Shown piece by piece: positions 36,065 through 49,974 of a DNA stretch of 64,000 nt; within the stretch, counting starts at the first letter, position 1; each line of letters starts with the position of its first letter. The position numbers and the translations under genes are program-made. Source of the DNA: Hirudo medicinalis (taxonomy: Eukaryota; Annelida; Clitellata; Hirudinida; Hirudinidae). The notes beneath the pieces are model-generated. The model did not search any database, had not been told where the DNA came from, and was given only the letters and a program-made list of their open reading frames with translations. Location: NCBI GenBank assembly GCA_011800805.1, contig MPNW01000218.1:52285-116284 (forward strand), in the 5' to 3' direction.

Positions 36065-36993
36065 CAAACTACCAAATTTCTTTTCCTTTGCGAAAGTCGC
36101 TAGTGTTTACGAAGGGGCGATCAAGATTATTTCGCGCTTAATTTGTTAAATATCTGCTAGATATTACCCCTTATGTTATGTATTATATGCCTTAAAATAA
36201 AATTTTAAATAATTCTCAAGCACAAATAGACTCGTCCTATATTTAAAGTGATTATAAAGTTAAAGAGCGTTATTAAAATTTCTTTAAAGATTTTTTTTGT
36301 TTTAAATGAAAAAGTGTGCATCACTATTAATAAAAAAAGAAAATTGTTTTAAAACGCACCCAAATGTCTTGTGGATCTGCCACGGTCGTCCAGAATTACT
36401 AATTCGCACCTTGAAATCAATGAAAGATCGCAGCAATATTCGCAGGAACTGACGTCTGTGATAATCTTTAACTGAGTTGCGAAAAAGTTGTACAAATAAA
36501 GTATTCTTAGTGTTTGTCGATGCGTTCTTGTGACTGTTGATGTGGTTGCCATCTTGCTGTTAGTTTTTGTTGGAAAAATCAAGGTAAAGAAGGTACCAGA
36601 AGATTGTTTCAATTACATTTTTACAATTTATATTTGATAACCTCTATTAAGCACTCTGTTTTGTAGCCTAGGTAGACTTTATTTTTTACACGAGCCATGC
36701 TACACCCACTGCTTACGTTTCACGTAACACGATTATTGTAAATTATAATAAAAGCGTAACATCCGACGGTTAAGAAATATTTGTAGCTTTGTCGATTGTT
36801 GTTTAGTAAATAATGCACTAAGTTAAGGTACAAAAGTCTTTTGATGTCACCTTTCTACGTGGCTTTGTCTTTTTATATTGTATGTTTTTTTATTGTCGAA
36901 TAATTACTGATCTCTAGTCCGAAAAGCGGTTGAACCGTTTGTTTGCTGTAACTCCATGAACTCAATGTGTCCACATTTTTATAAACAGTTATC
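36065..36993. promoter_or_regulatory. divergent promoter region APTX / AP1G1
   Basis: ~930 bp between the aprataxin ATG (minus) and the gamma-adaptin ATG (plus). A minus-strand YY1-like CAAGATGGC at ~36549-36557 overlaps an ATG of an open frame (36349-36561) with no known relatives. No other element was recognised. Confidence 0.45.
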
Positions 36994-39900
36994 ATGCCAA
37001 CTCCGAAACGATTGAGAGATTTGATCAGGGAGATAAGATCGGCCAGGACTGCAGCTGACGAGAGAGCAGTGGTTCAGAGGGAGTGTGCCCAGATCAGGGA
37101 CACTTTCCGCGAAGAGGACAACACCTACCGCTGCCGAAACGTGGCCAAACTTCTCTACATTCACATGCTTGGCTATCCGGCACATTTTGGCCAGGTTTGT
37201 TTGGTGCTATGGCCCTCTGTTTAAACCTTTCAAGAGGATTAATGTTATGATTATGACTGTTAATATGGTTTATGTGAATTAGTTTGATTTGATTTTGATT
37301 TGTATCGGACAAAGCCAAGTTTTGTTTATTTGCATTGGATGTGATTGTGTCTTTTCTTTTACGCTCATCAATTAATTATCATCAATAAAAATCATGCTGT
37401 GGTTTTTAAGCAAGGTTTTCATAAAATGCATGGCAACAGCAACACATCTTATCACCTCACCAGAGTCATGAGTGACTCATGATATAATATAATCGTGTAA
37501 TAATAATTTTTACATTAATAAAATATACAATATAAAAAAGACAAATCCACATAGAAAGGTGATATCAAAAGACTTTTGTAACTTGACGTAGTGCATTATT
37601 TACTAATATAATTATAATAATAACATATTGTTATCTCATGGTCATAATTAAATCGATAAATTATTTCTAAGTAATCTATTTTGTAATTGGCTTGCAAGAC
37701 TGGTCTTCATTTTTTTGTCCATTCACATATTTGCTTTTTCTCCCTAACCCATGACAGCTGGAATGCCTCAAACTGATCGCCTCCCCTCGGTTCACGGACA
37801 AGAGGATAGGGTACCTTGGTGCAATGTTGCTGCTCGACGAGAGGCAGGACATTCACCTGCTCGTCACCAACTCACTGAAGAAGTTAGAGTCACCGTTCTG
37901 CGATCTATACTTTCCTGCAAATCATGTAGAATGTTTTGATAAGGACAACAAAAAGCTTTTTAAATAAGCATTAACAGTTCTTTATTTAGAACCACTGCTC
38001 ATTTTTTTCATTTTAGTAAATTTCTTCTCGTATTTGATTGTCAATATTGCCCTCGACAGCGACTTGAACCACCAGACTCAGTACGTCGTGAGCTTGGCCC
38101 TGTGCACTCTCGGTGCCATCTGCTCGGCCGAGATGAGTCGAGACCTCGCCGGGGAAGTCGAGAAGCTGCTCAAGTCGTCGAATGCCTACATCAAGAAGAA
38201 GGTCGGTCGTCTTTTTGATTTTTTTCGGATTTTTTTTTGCGTGACGTCTATTTTTAGACCGCCTAGCCGCTTCATAAAGGCTTTGCCTGCTACATATTAA
38301 TATGACATTGAAATTTTATGTGTCGATTTCCTAGCCATTTGATTGGCCGGCCCAGTTAGTTATTACCTAACTTACAGGGGTAGTATTATTATCATTCTCA
38401 CTACCATTATTATGATTGTCGCTATCATTATCATCATCATCATCAGCATTATTATTAATGTTATTATTGCTGTTGTTATTGTTATTATTATTATTATCAT
38501 CATCATCATCACAATCATCATCATCGTCAGCATCATCACCACAATTGGTTGATCTCTCTTTCTTAAGGCTGCCCTATGCGCTGTGAGGATACTGAGGAAG
38601 GTACCCGACCTGATGGAGATGTTCATTCCAGCCACTCGACTCCTGCTTAATGAAAAGAATCACGGTGAGTTGTTGGCGACGAAAGTCCACGACGACAACC
38701 ATCAATTAAATCATCATAATTTTGATATGCTGATATCTTTCGACATTTGCACTTTCACTCGAAATATTTTTATGGAATTTACGGTCGCTGCATGAATTTC
38801 ATCCGTCGCGATGGCCGTTGCATGTCAATCGTTACCATATGAGTCGTCACTGCAGGAGTTCTCCTGACGGCCATATGTCTCATGATCGAGATGAGCGAAA
38901 AAAGTCCCGACATGTTGGAGCACTTCCGAAAGGTTTGTCACTTTTCGAGATTGTTTAGTCGATTGTTTGATTGCCGTTCACTCACTGCACTCACTCACTG
39001 CACTCACTCACTCACTCACTCACTGCACTCACTCACTGCACTCACTCACTGCACTTACTCACATACTCACCCACCCACCCAAATCACCCAGATGGTCCCC
39101 CAATTGGTTCGGATCCTCAAGAACCTCATAATGGCCGGCTACTCTCCCGAGCACGACGTGTCTGGCATCAGCGATCCTTTCCTTCAGGTGAGAAGTAATG
39201 GCGATGCTTATAATAACGATAATGTCGAGTCCGCAGATAATGATTGTAGAAGCAGGGGTTATACTGGGTTGTGTTAATACAGTTTTGATGTTTTGTCATT
39301 ATTCTTTGGTATCTTAACCCTCACTTGGAGTGCTCGAGGTGACCTTGCTCCCTTTCTGTCACATTATCATCATGAATCACCTTCCGGAATCATAACGTGC
39401 TCCGCTATCATCGCCATCCGCAGCGTCACTGTCATCATCACATCCATTATCTCAATCCATTATATTCTTGATTTTCTAACTGCCTTTCACCTGTCTTAAT
39501 TATCATCATCGCCTTCGTCATCGCACTCCTCGTCGTCATCATGATTATCATGGTCATGATGACAATCATCAAATATTTATTATCATTACTGTAGGTAAAG
39601 ATCTTGTGCCTCCTTCGAATCCTGGGCAAAAACGACCAAGACGTCAGTGAGGCCATGAATGACATACTTGCTCAGGTGGGTGGGATGATGACGACGATGA
39701 TGATAGTGGCAAAGATAGTGGTGGATGAATTTATGGAGGCTTTAAGATTATGAGACCTTTGAGGGATTGATGGTGTGGTTAGGATCGTCTTGTAATGGTC
39801 ACTTTTTTGTTTTGTTTTTAGTTATGTTACCTTTAGCAAATCACCTTTAGTCGGAGAAATGTGACAAAGCCAATGGTAACAATCTGTTGCAGTCCAATTT

Positions 39901-42900
39901 CCATGATTTGCTCATATCGAGATGACATCCGTCGCATTTATCTTTCCTTTTACGACCTACTTAGTCTTGACCTACTAAATATGATCGTGATAGGTGGCGA
40001 CGAACACGGAGACCAGCAAGAACGTAGGCAATGCCATCCTCTACGAGACCTGCCTCACCATCATGAACATCGAGTCTGAGAGCGGATTGAGGGTTAGTGC
40101 TGGTGACAATGTTTTTTTATTTATGATAATTAGGGAGATGATGGCAATGATGATGATGGGGATGGGATGGGATGAGATGATAAAGAAAAGATAGGTTATC
40201 AAAATCTATCAATGTTGTTCTCCCAGGTATTGGCGGTCAACATTCTAGGACGTTTCTTGCTGAACAGCGACAAAAACATTCGGTGAGCTGTGCTTGCATT
40301 CTTTCATAAAATGCGATCTCTGTCGGGGACGTTGTAATCGGTCCTTTCTCGTCATTTTCATAAACTGATGATGATGATGATGATGATGACGATGACGATG
40401 GACTTTCAGCTATGTGGCTCTGAACACCCTACTGAGAGTGGTTCATGCCGACTACAATGCCGTTCAGAGGCATCGGAGCACCATCGTGGATTGCCTGAAG
40501 GATCCGGACATCTCCATCAAGAGGTCGGTTGTGATGATGATGATGATGATGATGATGATTAAGGTATTGGTTAGGATTATTTATTAACAGGATAATTTTG
40601 TTTTGGCCCGATCGTAACGATGAACAGCAATAAATGAATTGACTTTATGTCTAGTACATGCATTGGATTTACCAGAGGTCAGAGGTCACCTTGTATAAAT
40701 ACGCCGGGACTATTTCCAGACGTGCCATGGAGTTGTGCTTTGCCCTCGTCAACGGGAACAACATCAGGGGCATGGCCAAGGAGCTCTTCACCTTCCTCGA
40801 GTCGTGCGATCCAGAGTTCAAGGCGGACTGTTCTTCGAGCCTCTTGTTGGCCGCTGAGAAGTAAGGGAATGATTTTCAGCCATTATGTACATAGCTGTTG
40901 TTAAAACAACCAACCTTTGAGTTCCAATAAATCAGCCTGGTTATAAAAGCACTAGACTAAGATATAATAGTAATAATAATATTAATAATAACGATAATGA
41001 TTATTCATTATGGCCACTGTTTTAAATGGCCATCTTCTTGATTACCACAGGTATGCTCCTAACAAGAAGTGGCACATAGACACTGTGATGAAGGTCCTGA
41101 CTACGGTAAGAACTCGCACCTATCTTCTATTTGTCCCGTTTGTAGTGGGTTCAAAGCCAGTTGCCGGACGTGGTGTTATAAGCTTTATACTTGTAATTCA
41201 TTTTCAAACTGGGGGTCCCATTGGACAATTAAACACAAATAAAGTACTCACAAAACGTTAAATGAGTAAAATGACAGGAAGCAGAGCAAAACATGTGTTT
41301 AATAAATACTCTTTATTTGTTCTCATCCTCCAAAATGTTGATTAAAATCTGCCAGTCATCTTCTCAAAGACATAATTTGTGTAAAAGCACTAGTCTCGCC
41401 ATATCTATTTCCAGGCCGGCAATTACGTCAGAGACGACATGGTCTCTTGCCTCATCCAGCTCATCCAGGAGACTAGCATCTTCCACGTGTACACTGTCCA
41501 TCAGTTGTATAGGGCACTGAGGGCTGACAGCTCCCAACAGCCACTGGCTCAAGTGGCCTGCTGGTGCATAGGAGAATACGGCAACCTTCTCTTTGCCTCC
41601 GTACCGACCAATGGAGGCTTGGACATCGAGAATGGAGACGACTCATTGGATGTGAGAGCTGCTCTTGTCGGTTGCCTTGGTTTGCTCCTCCTGCTCGATT
41701 TAATTGAATTCTGTTCCCTCCAATCAGACAACAGAAGAGGAGGTGCTTGAGGTTCTAGAGAGGGTATTGGTCAGCAGTTTGTCCTCTTCAATGACCAAAC
41801 AATATGCAATCACTGCCATTATAAAGCTCAGCACAAGATTCACAAGGACACTCGAGTGTGTTCCTTCTTTACATTGAATCCATGTTTTTCCTTTAGATGC
41901 TGCCTTTAAAATCAAGATATTTTTTATTTGTAATTAAAAATCAACTTAAAAGTAGGCTAATCGAGTTTTGTTTTTTATTTTAATTTTTATCTCCTCCCAC
42001 TTTTAACAGCCAAATAAGGAAGATGATCAGCTTCTTTGCAGCCAGCCTCAACGTCGAACTCCAACAGCGCTCCATTGAATATTCGACACTCTTCAAGACG
42101 CCGGATGCCATCAGGTGATTGGTCGCTTCAACCCCTCTAGACACTACATTCAAATTCCCTAGGAAGATATCGATAGAGATAGATCTATTGTTTGATAATA
42201 AATAATAATAGTTAATTTGTAACGCACGTGCATAGCATCAGAGGCTCGCATCGTCATGCTCATCGTCTCGTTGTCCTGGCTTCACGACGACAACCCTTCT
42301 AAGTATGCAAGCATTTCATCAAAGCTTATTGGTTCTTGCAGGGTCGGCCTGTTGGAACAAATGCCAATATTGGACAGAGGAGCTTCGATCATGACCAATG
42401 GTGACATGGCGCCCGGCGTGTCGCAGGAGCTCGACGAAGCTTATCTCAGAAATAAGAACATCCAGAATGAGGTGAGAGTCTGTGACTAATTTTATAGCGT
42501 AGGAATCGATTAAGATCCTTTCGACGATTTCTAAATCTTTAACGGCGAAAAAATATTCAATGTTGTGAGATTTCTTTCTATCTTCTTTGTGCACCTAATT
42601 ATAAAAAAAAATAGCAGTGAGTATTGCATTCATTTTAACACGTGTTAACATATTGACGGATGAATAATTGTTCAACCATAAAATCCACAATCCTGAAGAG
42701 CCAAAACATCCTGGATCTCCTTGTCAATGAACCCACAACAATGCCACCCAGTGGCAACAATAATCAGATGTCGACCAATAATCCAGCCCACAATGACATA
42801 CTTGACCTCATATTCGACCTCAACCCCGACGGTGCGAGCACAGGTACGTCGAACCCATGTCATTAACACCAAGTCGTTTGCTTAATCCACGTATCGCAAA

Positions 42901-44482
42901 AGGAAATTGTTAACAATTCATGAATTAATTAATGAATCGATTCATTACAAGAGTTTGCATTCCTTCAGCCAATCAGCAGCCGCCGATGATACCGAACTCA
43001 AATCTGAGCCTGTTCGACTCCCTGATGGGAGGTCCGAGCTCTCCCGTCGCCCCTCCCGCTCATCGGAATTTCATCCAATCGAGTTCGAACGCCCTGCCTC
43101 TCGATTCCATCCTCGGAGCCGACGACATCTTTGGGGCGACACCGGTCGACAATGACGGTCAGTATTTGATGCTTGCCGTGACTCGAGATGATTAGAGTCG
43201 TTTTCTGACGACCTGAATTTATTGTAAATGCGTTCTTAGTCTATTTTAATCCGTCGTACGGGCTAACCTCAGGTTAACTTGTGTGCGCATCAAAATTAAT
43301 GATTCTTAATTAAATAGTAACACGGTCTGACGAAATTTCTGATGATCATGCTTCAAGATAAGAAATAAGTTTACAATTATTATTATTATTATTAAGGCTG
43401 CATTCTCTCTCAATTCATTTAACTTTAACTCTGATGTGTTAACCATGTAAATATAAATTATTAACTCTGATGTGTTATAACGTTAAATCATATAATCCCT
43501 CACTTCTCATAGGACTCCCAAAGCTCACAGCCTTCGACAAGAACGGCGTGACAGTCGTTTTCTCTCTGGAGCGCGTCGACGACATCACCATTCAGATCGC
43601 CATGGTCGCCGTAAACAACTCGTCCAATCACCTGCAAGATTTCGTCTTCCAGGCAGCCGTTCCAAAGGTGAACTTCAGTTTTTTTTTAATTCAATAGCTT
43701 TCCTTGTTTTAATAATGCTATGGATGGCCATGGATAACTCGTGCCCGGACATCTTTGGGACATGTCGGAGCACATTAATGAGCACATTATAAATGGGGCA
43801 TTATAAATTAACTATTATTATTATTATTATTATTAATGGCTGGATGTTTGCGACTGTAACTTCGCATGAAAATTTTTAATAATTTAATAACCTGTGAGAT
43901 TTTTAAGAGGAATGATCGGATGGGATAGAGTGTATTTATTTGGCATTCTTAACAGTTTTTAAATTGTTGGTATTATTATATCTTGTGTGCTCGTCGATGG
44001 TTTTTATCGCTATTCTTTATCGTCCGTCCGTTGGTGAGTCAACAACCTTGCGTTGCAAATTCTTTTGTCATCAATCATCCTCTGTAAAATTATGAATTTA
44101 TGAGATGCAAGCTCGAAGAATTATATCAGCACCTGAATACATAATTAGCATTAATTGTTGTCAAATGGCCTTTGCTCACTTCAGACATTCCAGCTTCAAC
44201 TGATGTCTCCATCCTCAAACTCCCTCCCACCCAACGGTGCCGGTTCCATCAACCAGGTCATAAAGGTCGTCAACCCTAACAAGGTCGGTTCGAACCTCTC
44301 GGAATTCATTTACCCGTTCGACTTACCGGTCGCGTTAATCGTCTCCGCATCTTGATCTATATTTTTCTTGGCAAAAATAGCAACCAATCAGGATGAGGAT
44401 CAAGGTTAATTACAGCGTCAACGGGCAGTCCGTCACGGAGCCGGCAGAGGTCAACAACTTCCCATCTCATCTCTGGCAGTGA
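36994..44482 (+). CDS. ap1g1: AP-1 complex subunit gamma (gamma-adaptin)
   Basis: Large subunit of the AP-1 clathrin adaptor at the trans-Golgi network and endosomes. Twenty-one exons: 36994-37194, 37758-37882, 38060-38201, 38568-38664, 38856-38932, 39092-39187, 39595-39675, 39994-40092, 40227-40282, 40410-40523, 40720-40860, 41051-41105, 41415-41651, 41728-41855, 42010-42114, 42342-42471, 42699-42843, 42969-43157, 43513-43667, 44185-44283, 44381-44482. All join in phase to 857 aa (human 822). The HEAT-repeat trunk is close to human ([62 protein letters not shown]). The hinge has clathrin-box-like ILDLL and LDLIF motifs, and the ear ends [11 protein letters not shown]. Introns contain microsatellites and two SINE tails. 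Confidence 0.95.
38385..38545. repeat. (ATT/ATC)n microsatellite in AP1G1 intron 3
   Basis: Degenerate ATT, ATC and GTT triplets ending about 25 bp before exon 4. Confidence 0.85.
38976..39080. repeat. (CACT)n tandem repeat in AP1G1 intron 5
   Basis: Repeated CACTCACTGCACTCACT units leading directly into the splice acceptor of exon 6 at 39092. Confidence 0.85.
42201..42243 (-). mobile_element. SINE 3' tail, copy C (AP1G1 intron 15)
   Basis: Read on the minus strand: CCTCTGATGCTATGCACGTG then a diverged GCGTTACAAATTAACT(ATT)n. It matches copy B, including the CTCTGA(C/T)GCTA(C/T)GCA core. Confidence 0.5.
43781..43834 (+). mobile_element. SINE 3' tail, copy D (AP1G1 intron 19)
   Basis: GGGGCATTATAAATTAACT followed by (ATT)n, preceded by a second partial copy of the motif (GAGCACATTATAAATG). 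Confidence 0.5.
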
Positions 44483-46606
44483 TATTGACGACGACGACGA
44501 CGACGACGACGATGTCGTCTTGGTGACAATGATGAGATGTTGATAAAATATTTTACTGATAAAAGCTTTAGGACAAAGTTATGAATTTGTATAAGGCATC
44601 AGTGATTTGTATGACAAAATGTTTTGATGTTTTGAGCGTCGCACCCTCGCAAGCGATTGGCTCAACGATCATGAATAACTAATCGACGACACCTTTGAGC
44701 CTAGGACGTTTCTGTTGATTGGCACGGGACGTGTTTGCCGTGACGTTCGTCACATTTTGTCGTCTAATCTGACACTGGGGGGTGATGCGCCTCTGCCATT
44801 GTCGCCTGTGCCGTCATCATTGCTTTGTCAGCATTTATTATTGTTATTATTATTATTAATTACTTATCGTTGTTATTATTATTGTAATCATTGCACATGT
44901 TTGACTGACGATGGATTTGTAAATAGCGGTCAGATGAGTCAAAAATGATTTCATTCGCTCGACGGACCGACGGAGGCGTCACGGAATGAGCGACACGATT
45001 GGATAGGAAAAAGAGGAAAGGTGTCGATCCACGATGACGTTCCACGTTTTGCGGCGGTTGTCGCTGCGGCTGTGTGCGACATCTGCAACGTGCCGTAGAG
45101 AATGCGTCTGCCGAGAGTGCAATTCTTTATTGGATCGAGATGATTCGTTGCCAGTTGCCAGTTCTTCGTTTGGTAAATCAACGGTGAAACCGAGCTGATT
45201 ATCACGGGAATCATTATTGAAATTCGATTAACTAACGCCCTTTGTACCTAGGAAGGAAAATTATCTTCGGGGATGTTGCGTGATTTTTTTTTTTTTGCGT
45301 CGTTTTGTGTTTCAATTTTGTTAATGTTAATACTTTTGGTTCCACGATTTTCACACGTCTTTCCGCTGCAATGAGACTAATTGAATCGATTCTGACCCTC
45401 CAAGTTATTATGTTCCTTTTAATTACCACGAATAAATACCGACATCCGTGATCAATCTCATCACGTTTACGTGTGGAGTGGAGCGACTAAAATGACTTCT
45501 TGCTTTGGTTTCGCACGATTAAGTTTGGTGGAATTAGATTTTGTGGAGTGGGGCGTTCCTAGTGTGGCTGTCGGATCCAGGTCGAGGATGTTGCTATTCT
45601 TAATTTATATAAAAACTTTAATGCCGGTTGATGGACATCACAATCGGATGAGGGAAACCTGATCGCTAAGAGCTTAAGATATGAGATATCTTTAGATATA
45701 TGATATATATTTATATGATACATGTTTTTTTATTTAAAAAATTATCCATCATTTTAATCACCCTTAGAGATTTTAAAAAGTTCAAAAGTCAAAATAGGGG
45801 TCGATCGAACGACGCATTCAATCAGACCAGTTTTCAAGGCTGTAGTAAGTCGCGGCTTCTTGCGGCCTTTTGTTGTAAGATAATTGATATCGCTACATCA
45901 ATTATCCTAAAATATTTTCAATTATTATATTTTGCAAATTATATACGTAGTTTTGCCTAAAATGTTAAATACGTTGAGTTTAAAAACATCCTGTCTTTAA
46001 ACTGGGGTTAATTGGTGTGCCGGTATATTCTTGCATGCTTCTCGAGAGGGTGTGATATTCTTTTGAGATTCATTGTTAACAGATAGCTGGGCTGCCGAAA
46101 ATAGCCAAGTATTTGCCATTTTCTTTGCTTCTAATGATCGATTTCGTAACTGGTTTTGACCGTTGCTCGCTGACCAACTGGCATGCATGTTTAAAGCAAC
46201 CTACTTTCGCCTACATTGCAGTGGCCCTTTTGTTTCTATCGATAATTTCCTGTTAAGATCGTCACACTTAAGTCTCATCCTAGGTGAAAATCTAGATTAA
46301 TGTTTTTAAATTTAGGATAGAATTATTATTTCTTTTTTTAGACTGCTTTAAAATTGCTTTAGACTGTAGACGTTTGAAAGCTTTCTTTACTTTGTTAGTA
46401 CCTTTATAAAGTTTAATAGTGTACTTTGCTTTGTAAATTAAATCTAGGTAATAATTTCTCTTGAAAACCTTATTATGTGACTAAAGAATAGTGAAATTTT
46501 TCTTGTCGTTAACACAAATTTAACTTTCCAGGCATACTGAAGGCTGACTCTTGGACATTTGGAAGCCAAGTTATTTTAAAAGATATTTCAGTCCCAAGTG
46601 TCGAGC
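44483..46606. other. AP1G1-ELOVL intergenic region
   Basis: Starts with AP1G1 3' UTR including a (GAC)n tract just after the stop. The rest is AT-rich with no exon or repeat family recognised; the last ~100 bases before 46607 should be ELOVL 5' UTR. Confidence 0.45.
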
Positions 46607-48380
46607 ATGGATTATCTCAAATCAGCCCTGGAATATTATAATGGCATCAACTACTCTGGTGAGGATTTACTAGTGACAACTTCATTGCTTTTCACTTGAC
46701 TTCATCTTCTGATTGATATCAAGTTCCCATTTGTCAACCCAAATCAGCGTAGGTTAAGTCGTTCGATGCTCGGTGGAGATCCAATTGAAATGAAGCTGAG
46801 CATGTTCACCGATGGTTTTGATACATCTAGCTGATCAGCAAAAGCTTAAGTTACCTTCCTTAAGTTACACTTATCGAATAAAAAAAAGTTCAATGCCTTA
46901 AGAATTCTAATCTGTCGCTCCAATTCCATCTAGTGCCCGATCCTCGGACAAAAGATTGGTTTCTGGTGAACGAGTCCCCTCTCCAGGTTCACATTCTCTC
47001 CCTCTTGTATCTGTTCTTCGTCCTCTTGGGACCCAAAGTCATGAAGGACAGGCCGGCCTTCCAGCTAAAGAGGATCATGATCGTCTACAACTTTGCCCTG
47101 GTCATGCTGTCTATCTACATGTTCATTGAGGTGGGCAGGAAGAAGATTATGATGCTTATTAGTAGCAATGATGATGGTGATGGCAATGGTGCTGCCACCG
47201 ATGATGATCATCGTGTGATGACGATGACTACAACAACTCATGTGATGATAGTATGCATGTGGACATAGACATGTCTATGTGAGCTTAGACAGCTGGCATT
47301 GACAACCAGCCATGTCAATTGTTGCCAGTGTATTGCTAGGAATTTATTGTTAGAGTAGGTATGAGTTTTTTGTTATTAAAACTACTAGTATCATTGCCAT
47401 CATCATCATCATCTTTCTAGATCATTCTGAGCGGCCTTGAGTGCGGTTACAGCTGGTTCTGTGCCATCTACAATAAGGAGACTGTCAAGAATCCCAAAGA
47501 GATGAGAGTGAGTGGCTTGGTTTCTATGGCGAAGTGTAACATCATCGTTCTTTGTCGTGGGTTTCCGATGATCGTCACCAAGTGCGAACGTCTTTGTTGT
47601 TTCGGTTAGAGATTCCTTTACGTCTACCGGAGATTACGGTGACCTTTCCCGATGGTCGCATTTCGACTTATGACGTCCGACAACACTTTGAAAAACAACA
47701 CGAATGGAAACTTCCCAAGCATTGCATTAATCAAGAAAGCATTGTGGAGCGTGCACGTGGATCGGAATCATCAGCATCCGGCTAGGATCAGCCCATTCGT
47801 TCTTACTCCTTCTAACCGTCCGTTCCATTGTCCATTTGTCTCTTAAAAAGCAATTAAACTCTCCTCTCATGTTGAAGTCTGTGTGCAGAGCTGTTGATTT
47901 GTTTAATTGAGATCCAACGAGCTGCTCTCATTCACTCTTCATTCATGCTCTCATTCACTCTTCATTCATGCTCTCACTCACTCTTCATTCGTGCCCTCAC
48001 TCCTGACTTTTACCATCCGATCGTTAATTCATTTGCTTGCTCACTCATGTGCAGAGCTGTTGATTTGTTTAATTGAATTCCAATGAGCTGCTCTCATTCA
48101 CTCTTCATTCGTTCTCTCACTCCTCATTTTTGCCATCCGGTCGATCGTTAATTCATTTCTTTGCTCGCTCACTCGTTCCATCAATCACTGAAGGTTGCCA
48201 AGGTCTTGTGGTGGTACTTCTTTTCCAAGGCCATAGAACTCTGTGACACAGTGCTCATGATTCTCAGGAAGAAGAACAATCAGGTATGTATGGTTATCTG
48301 AAGAAATCATTGTAATTAGGATGTGAATTGTTGAGTCTTTAGGCTCTTAATTCTAGTCATTGGCTTTATTACTATTGTTA

Positions 48381-48413
<33 letters not shown>

Positions 48414-49974
48414 GAGGTCACGAGTGACTGTCGCTCTTCATACAAATAGTTGTTTGTTTCAAAAAAAAATTTCAAAACATCTTTAAAGCAGCAGTAATAA
48501 TTTTGACGATAATATTCACAATAATAGTAATAAACAACAACAATAATATAATAATAATAATGATAATAATAATAATAACAGTATTATTAATAATATCTGA
48601 CCTTGTCATCCGGCCTGACCTCTTCACTTCAACAAATATTATGGCTCGGTCTAAGCAAACTCCTTTTATTTATTTTTAATGATGAAGAGTTGAAGTGTCG
48701 TTAAACTTCAAGTTGATTACATATGTTATTAAATCTATTATTGGTATTATTATTATTATTATTATTGTTATTATTTGTCATTGTTGTTGTTGTTGTTATT
48801 TGTCATTATTATTATCATTATTATTGTTATTATCATTATTATCGTCATTTGTAATAGTAAAAATTAATCACTCGAGGTCACTTTCCTGCATGTCTACCAC
48901 CACGTCTCGATGTTGAACATTTGGTGGAGAGTCATGATGTACATACCTGGAGGACTGTGTGAGTTTCCATCCTTTTCAAGAGCAGTGAAAAGTCCTCGTC
49001 ATCGTTAACTATTTCGTCGTTATTGTTATCATTACTGCCAGCTATCATTGTTAGCTTAGTTATTGCCGGTCTTCTCGGTTACTAAGCTTTTCGATAACGA
49101 CTTAACATGTGCAGTAAACTTATGAAATTGCTTTCCAGTTGAAATTCTAGGAAACAGAATAATTAGGGAATTAGTTAAGCAAGTAATAATAATAGTTAAT
49201 TTATAATGCGCCGTTTGCGTAGCGTCAGAGTACTCACGACTGGCGTCGACGGCAGCATTAAAAGGCCATTTTTGCCTCGAATGTCGAGTTGTTTTTGTTC
49301 CAGCCACGTTCGGCAGCGCCTGAACTGCCTGGTCCACGTGGCCATGTACACTTACTACGGCCTCTCGGTCATCCCGGAGTTGAGGGAGAAACTCTGGTGG
49401 AAGAAGTACCTGACCAGATTTCAGCTGGTCGGTTCTGTCGTTCGTGGTTTCTGGGAAACCGCCTTTCCGTTACTTAGGAATTATTTAACTTAGAGTTGAT
49501 GTGAATTATCATCATTCTCTTCGTCGTTAGATCCAGTTCGTCATCACCTTGACCCACACGTGCGCCTCCCTGTACGTGCGCTGTGACTTCCCTCGCTGGG
49601 GACAGTGGCTCATGTTCTACTACATGATCAGCATGCTCATCCTCTTCACCAATTTTTACATACATGCCTACATACTCAAGGTAAGCTGTTGACTGTTAAT
49701 ATTATTTAATTAGTTAATATTATTAATTAGTCAGGTAATTAATTGCTTAATTTTTAGCGACCAGTTGTGCCCCTCATTTAATTGCACTGAGTGTTTACGC
49801 TGTTATTCAATTCTAATTGTCGCAAAATTGCGTTCTAAGCAGGCCAAAAGAGGCGAAAAGAAACCGGATCCATCCAGGAATCTTCCGGGCGGGGATTTGA
49901 AGCTACTGGCCAATGGCAACCCGTCGGTTACCAACGGCTACAAGGTCGACTCCGCCGTCAAGAAGAGCGCTTGA
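46607..49974 (+). CDS. elovl4: very-long-chain fatty acid elongase, ELOVL4-like
   Basis: ER multi-pass condensing enzyme for fatty-acid elongation. Exons 46607-46658, 46934-47130, 47421-47507, 48194-48283, 48877-48956, 49304-49427, 49531-49680, 49843-49974 join in phase to 303 aa (human ELOVL4 is 314). Typical pieces: [48 protein letters not shown], then the catalytic histidine box HVYHH (from residue 147) and [17 protein letters not shown]. The protein ends KKSA, a dilysine ER-retrieval signal of the KKxx form. Exon 5 must use the donor after GGACT to stay in frame; the neighbouring GT two bases on would shift it. Intron 3 has a 166-bp imperfect duplication and intron 5 a SINE tail. ELOVL4 and ELOVL7-type enzymes cannot be cleanly told apart here. 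Confidence 0.93.
47882..48176. repeat. imperfect direct duplication in ELOVL intron 3
   Basis: Two copies 166 bp apart start TGTGCAGAGCTGTTGATTTG and continue through GCTGCTCTCATTCACTCTTC. Copy 1 carries extra CTCATTCACTCTTCATTCATG units. Copy 2 ends near the exon 4 acceptor. Confidence 0.8.
48369..48416. repeat. (ATT)n microsatellite in ELOVL intron 4
   Basis: ATT/GTT array; further AAT tracts at ~48500-48600 and ATT tracts at ~48738-48845 lie in the same intron. Confidence 0.85.
49183..49230 (-). mobile_element. SINE 3' tail, copy B (ELOVL intron 5)
   Basis: On the minus strand: CTCTGACGCTACGCAAACGG, then CGCATTATAAATTAACT and (ATT)n. Best-preserved match to copy A. Confidence 0.6.

Noticed and set aside
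36349..36561. Minus-strand frame beginning MATTSTVTRTHRQTL at a YY1-like site
   Set aside because: No family match, no supported splice partner, and it sits in the APTX-AP1G1 promoter interval.
46070..46100. GATAGCTGGGCT shared with 56396-56407
   Set aside because: Only 12 bases match and the flanks do not align; chance.
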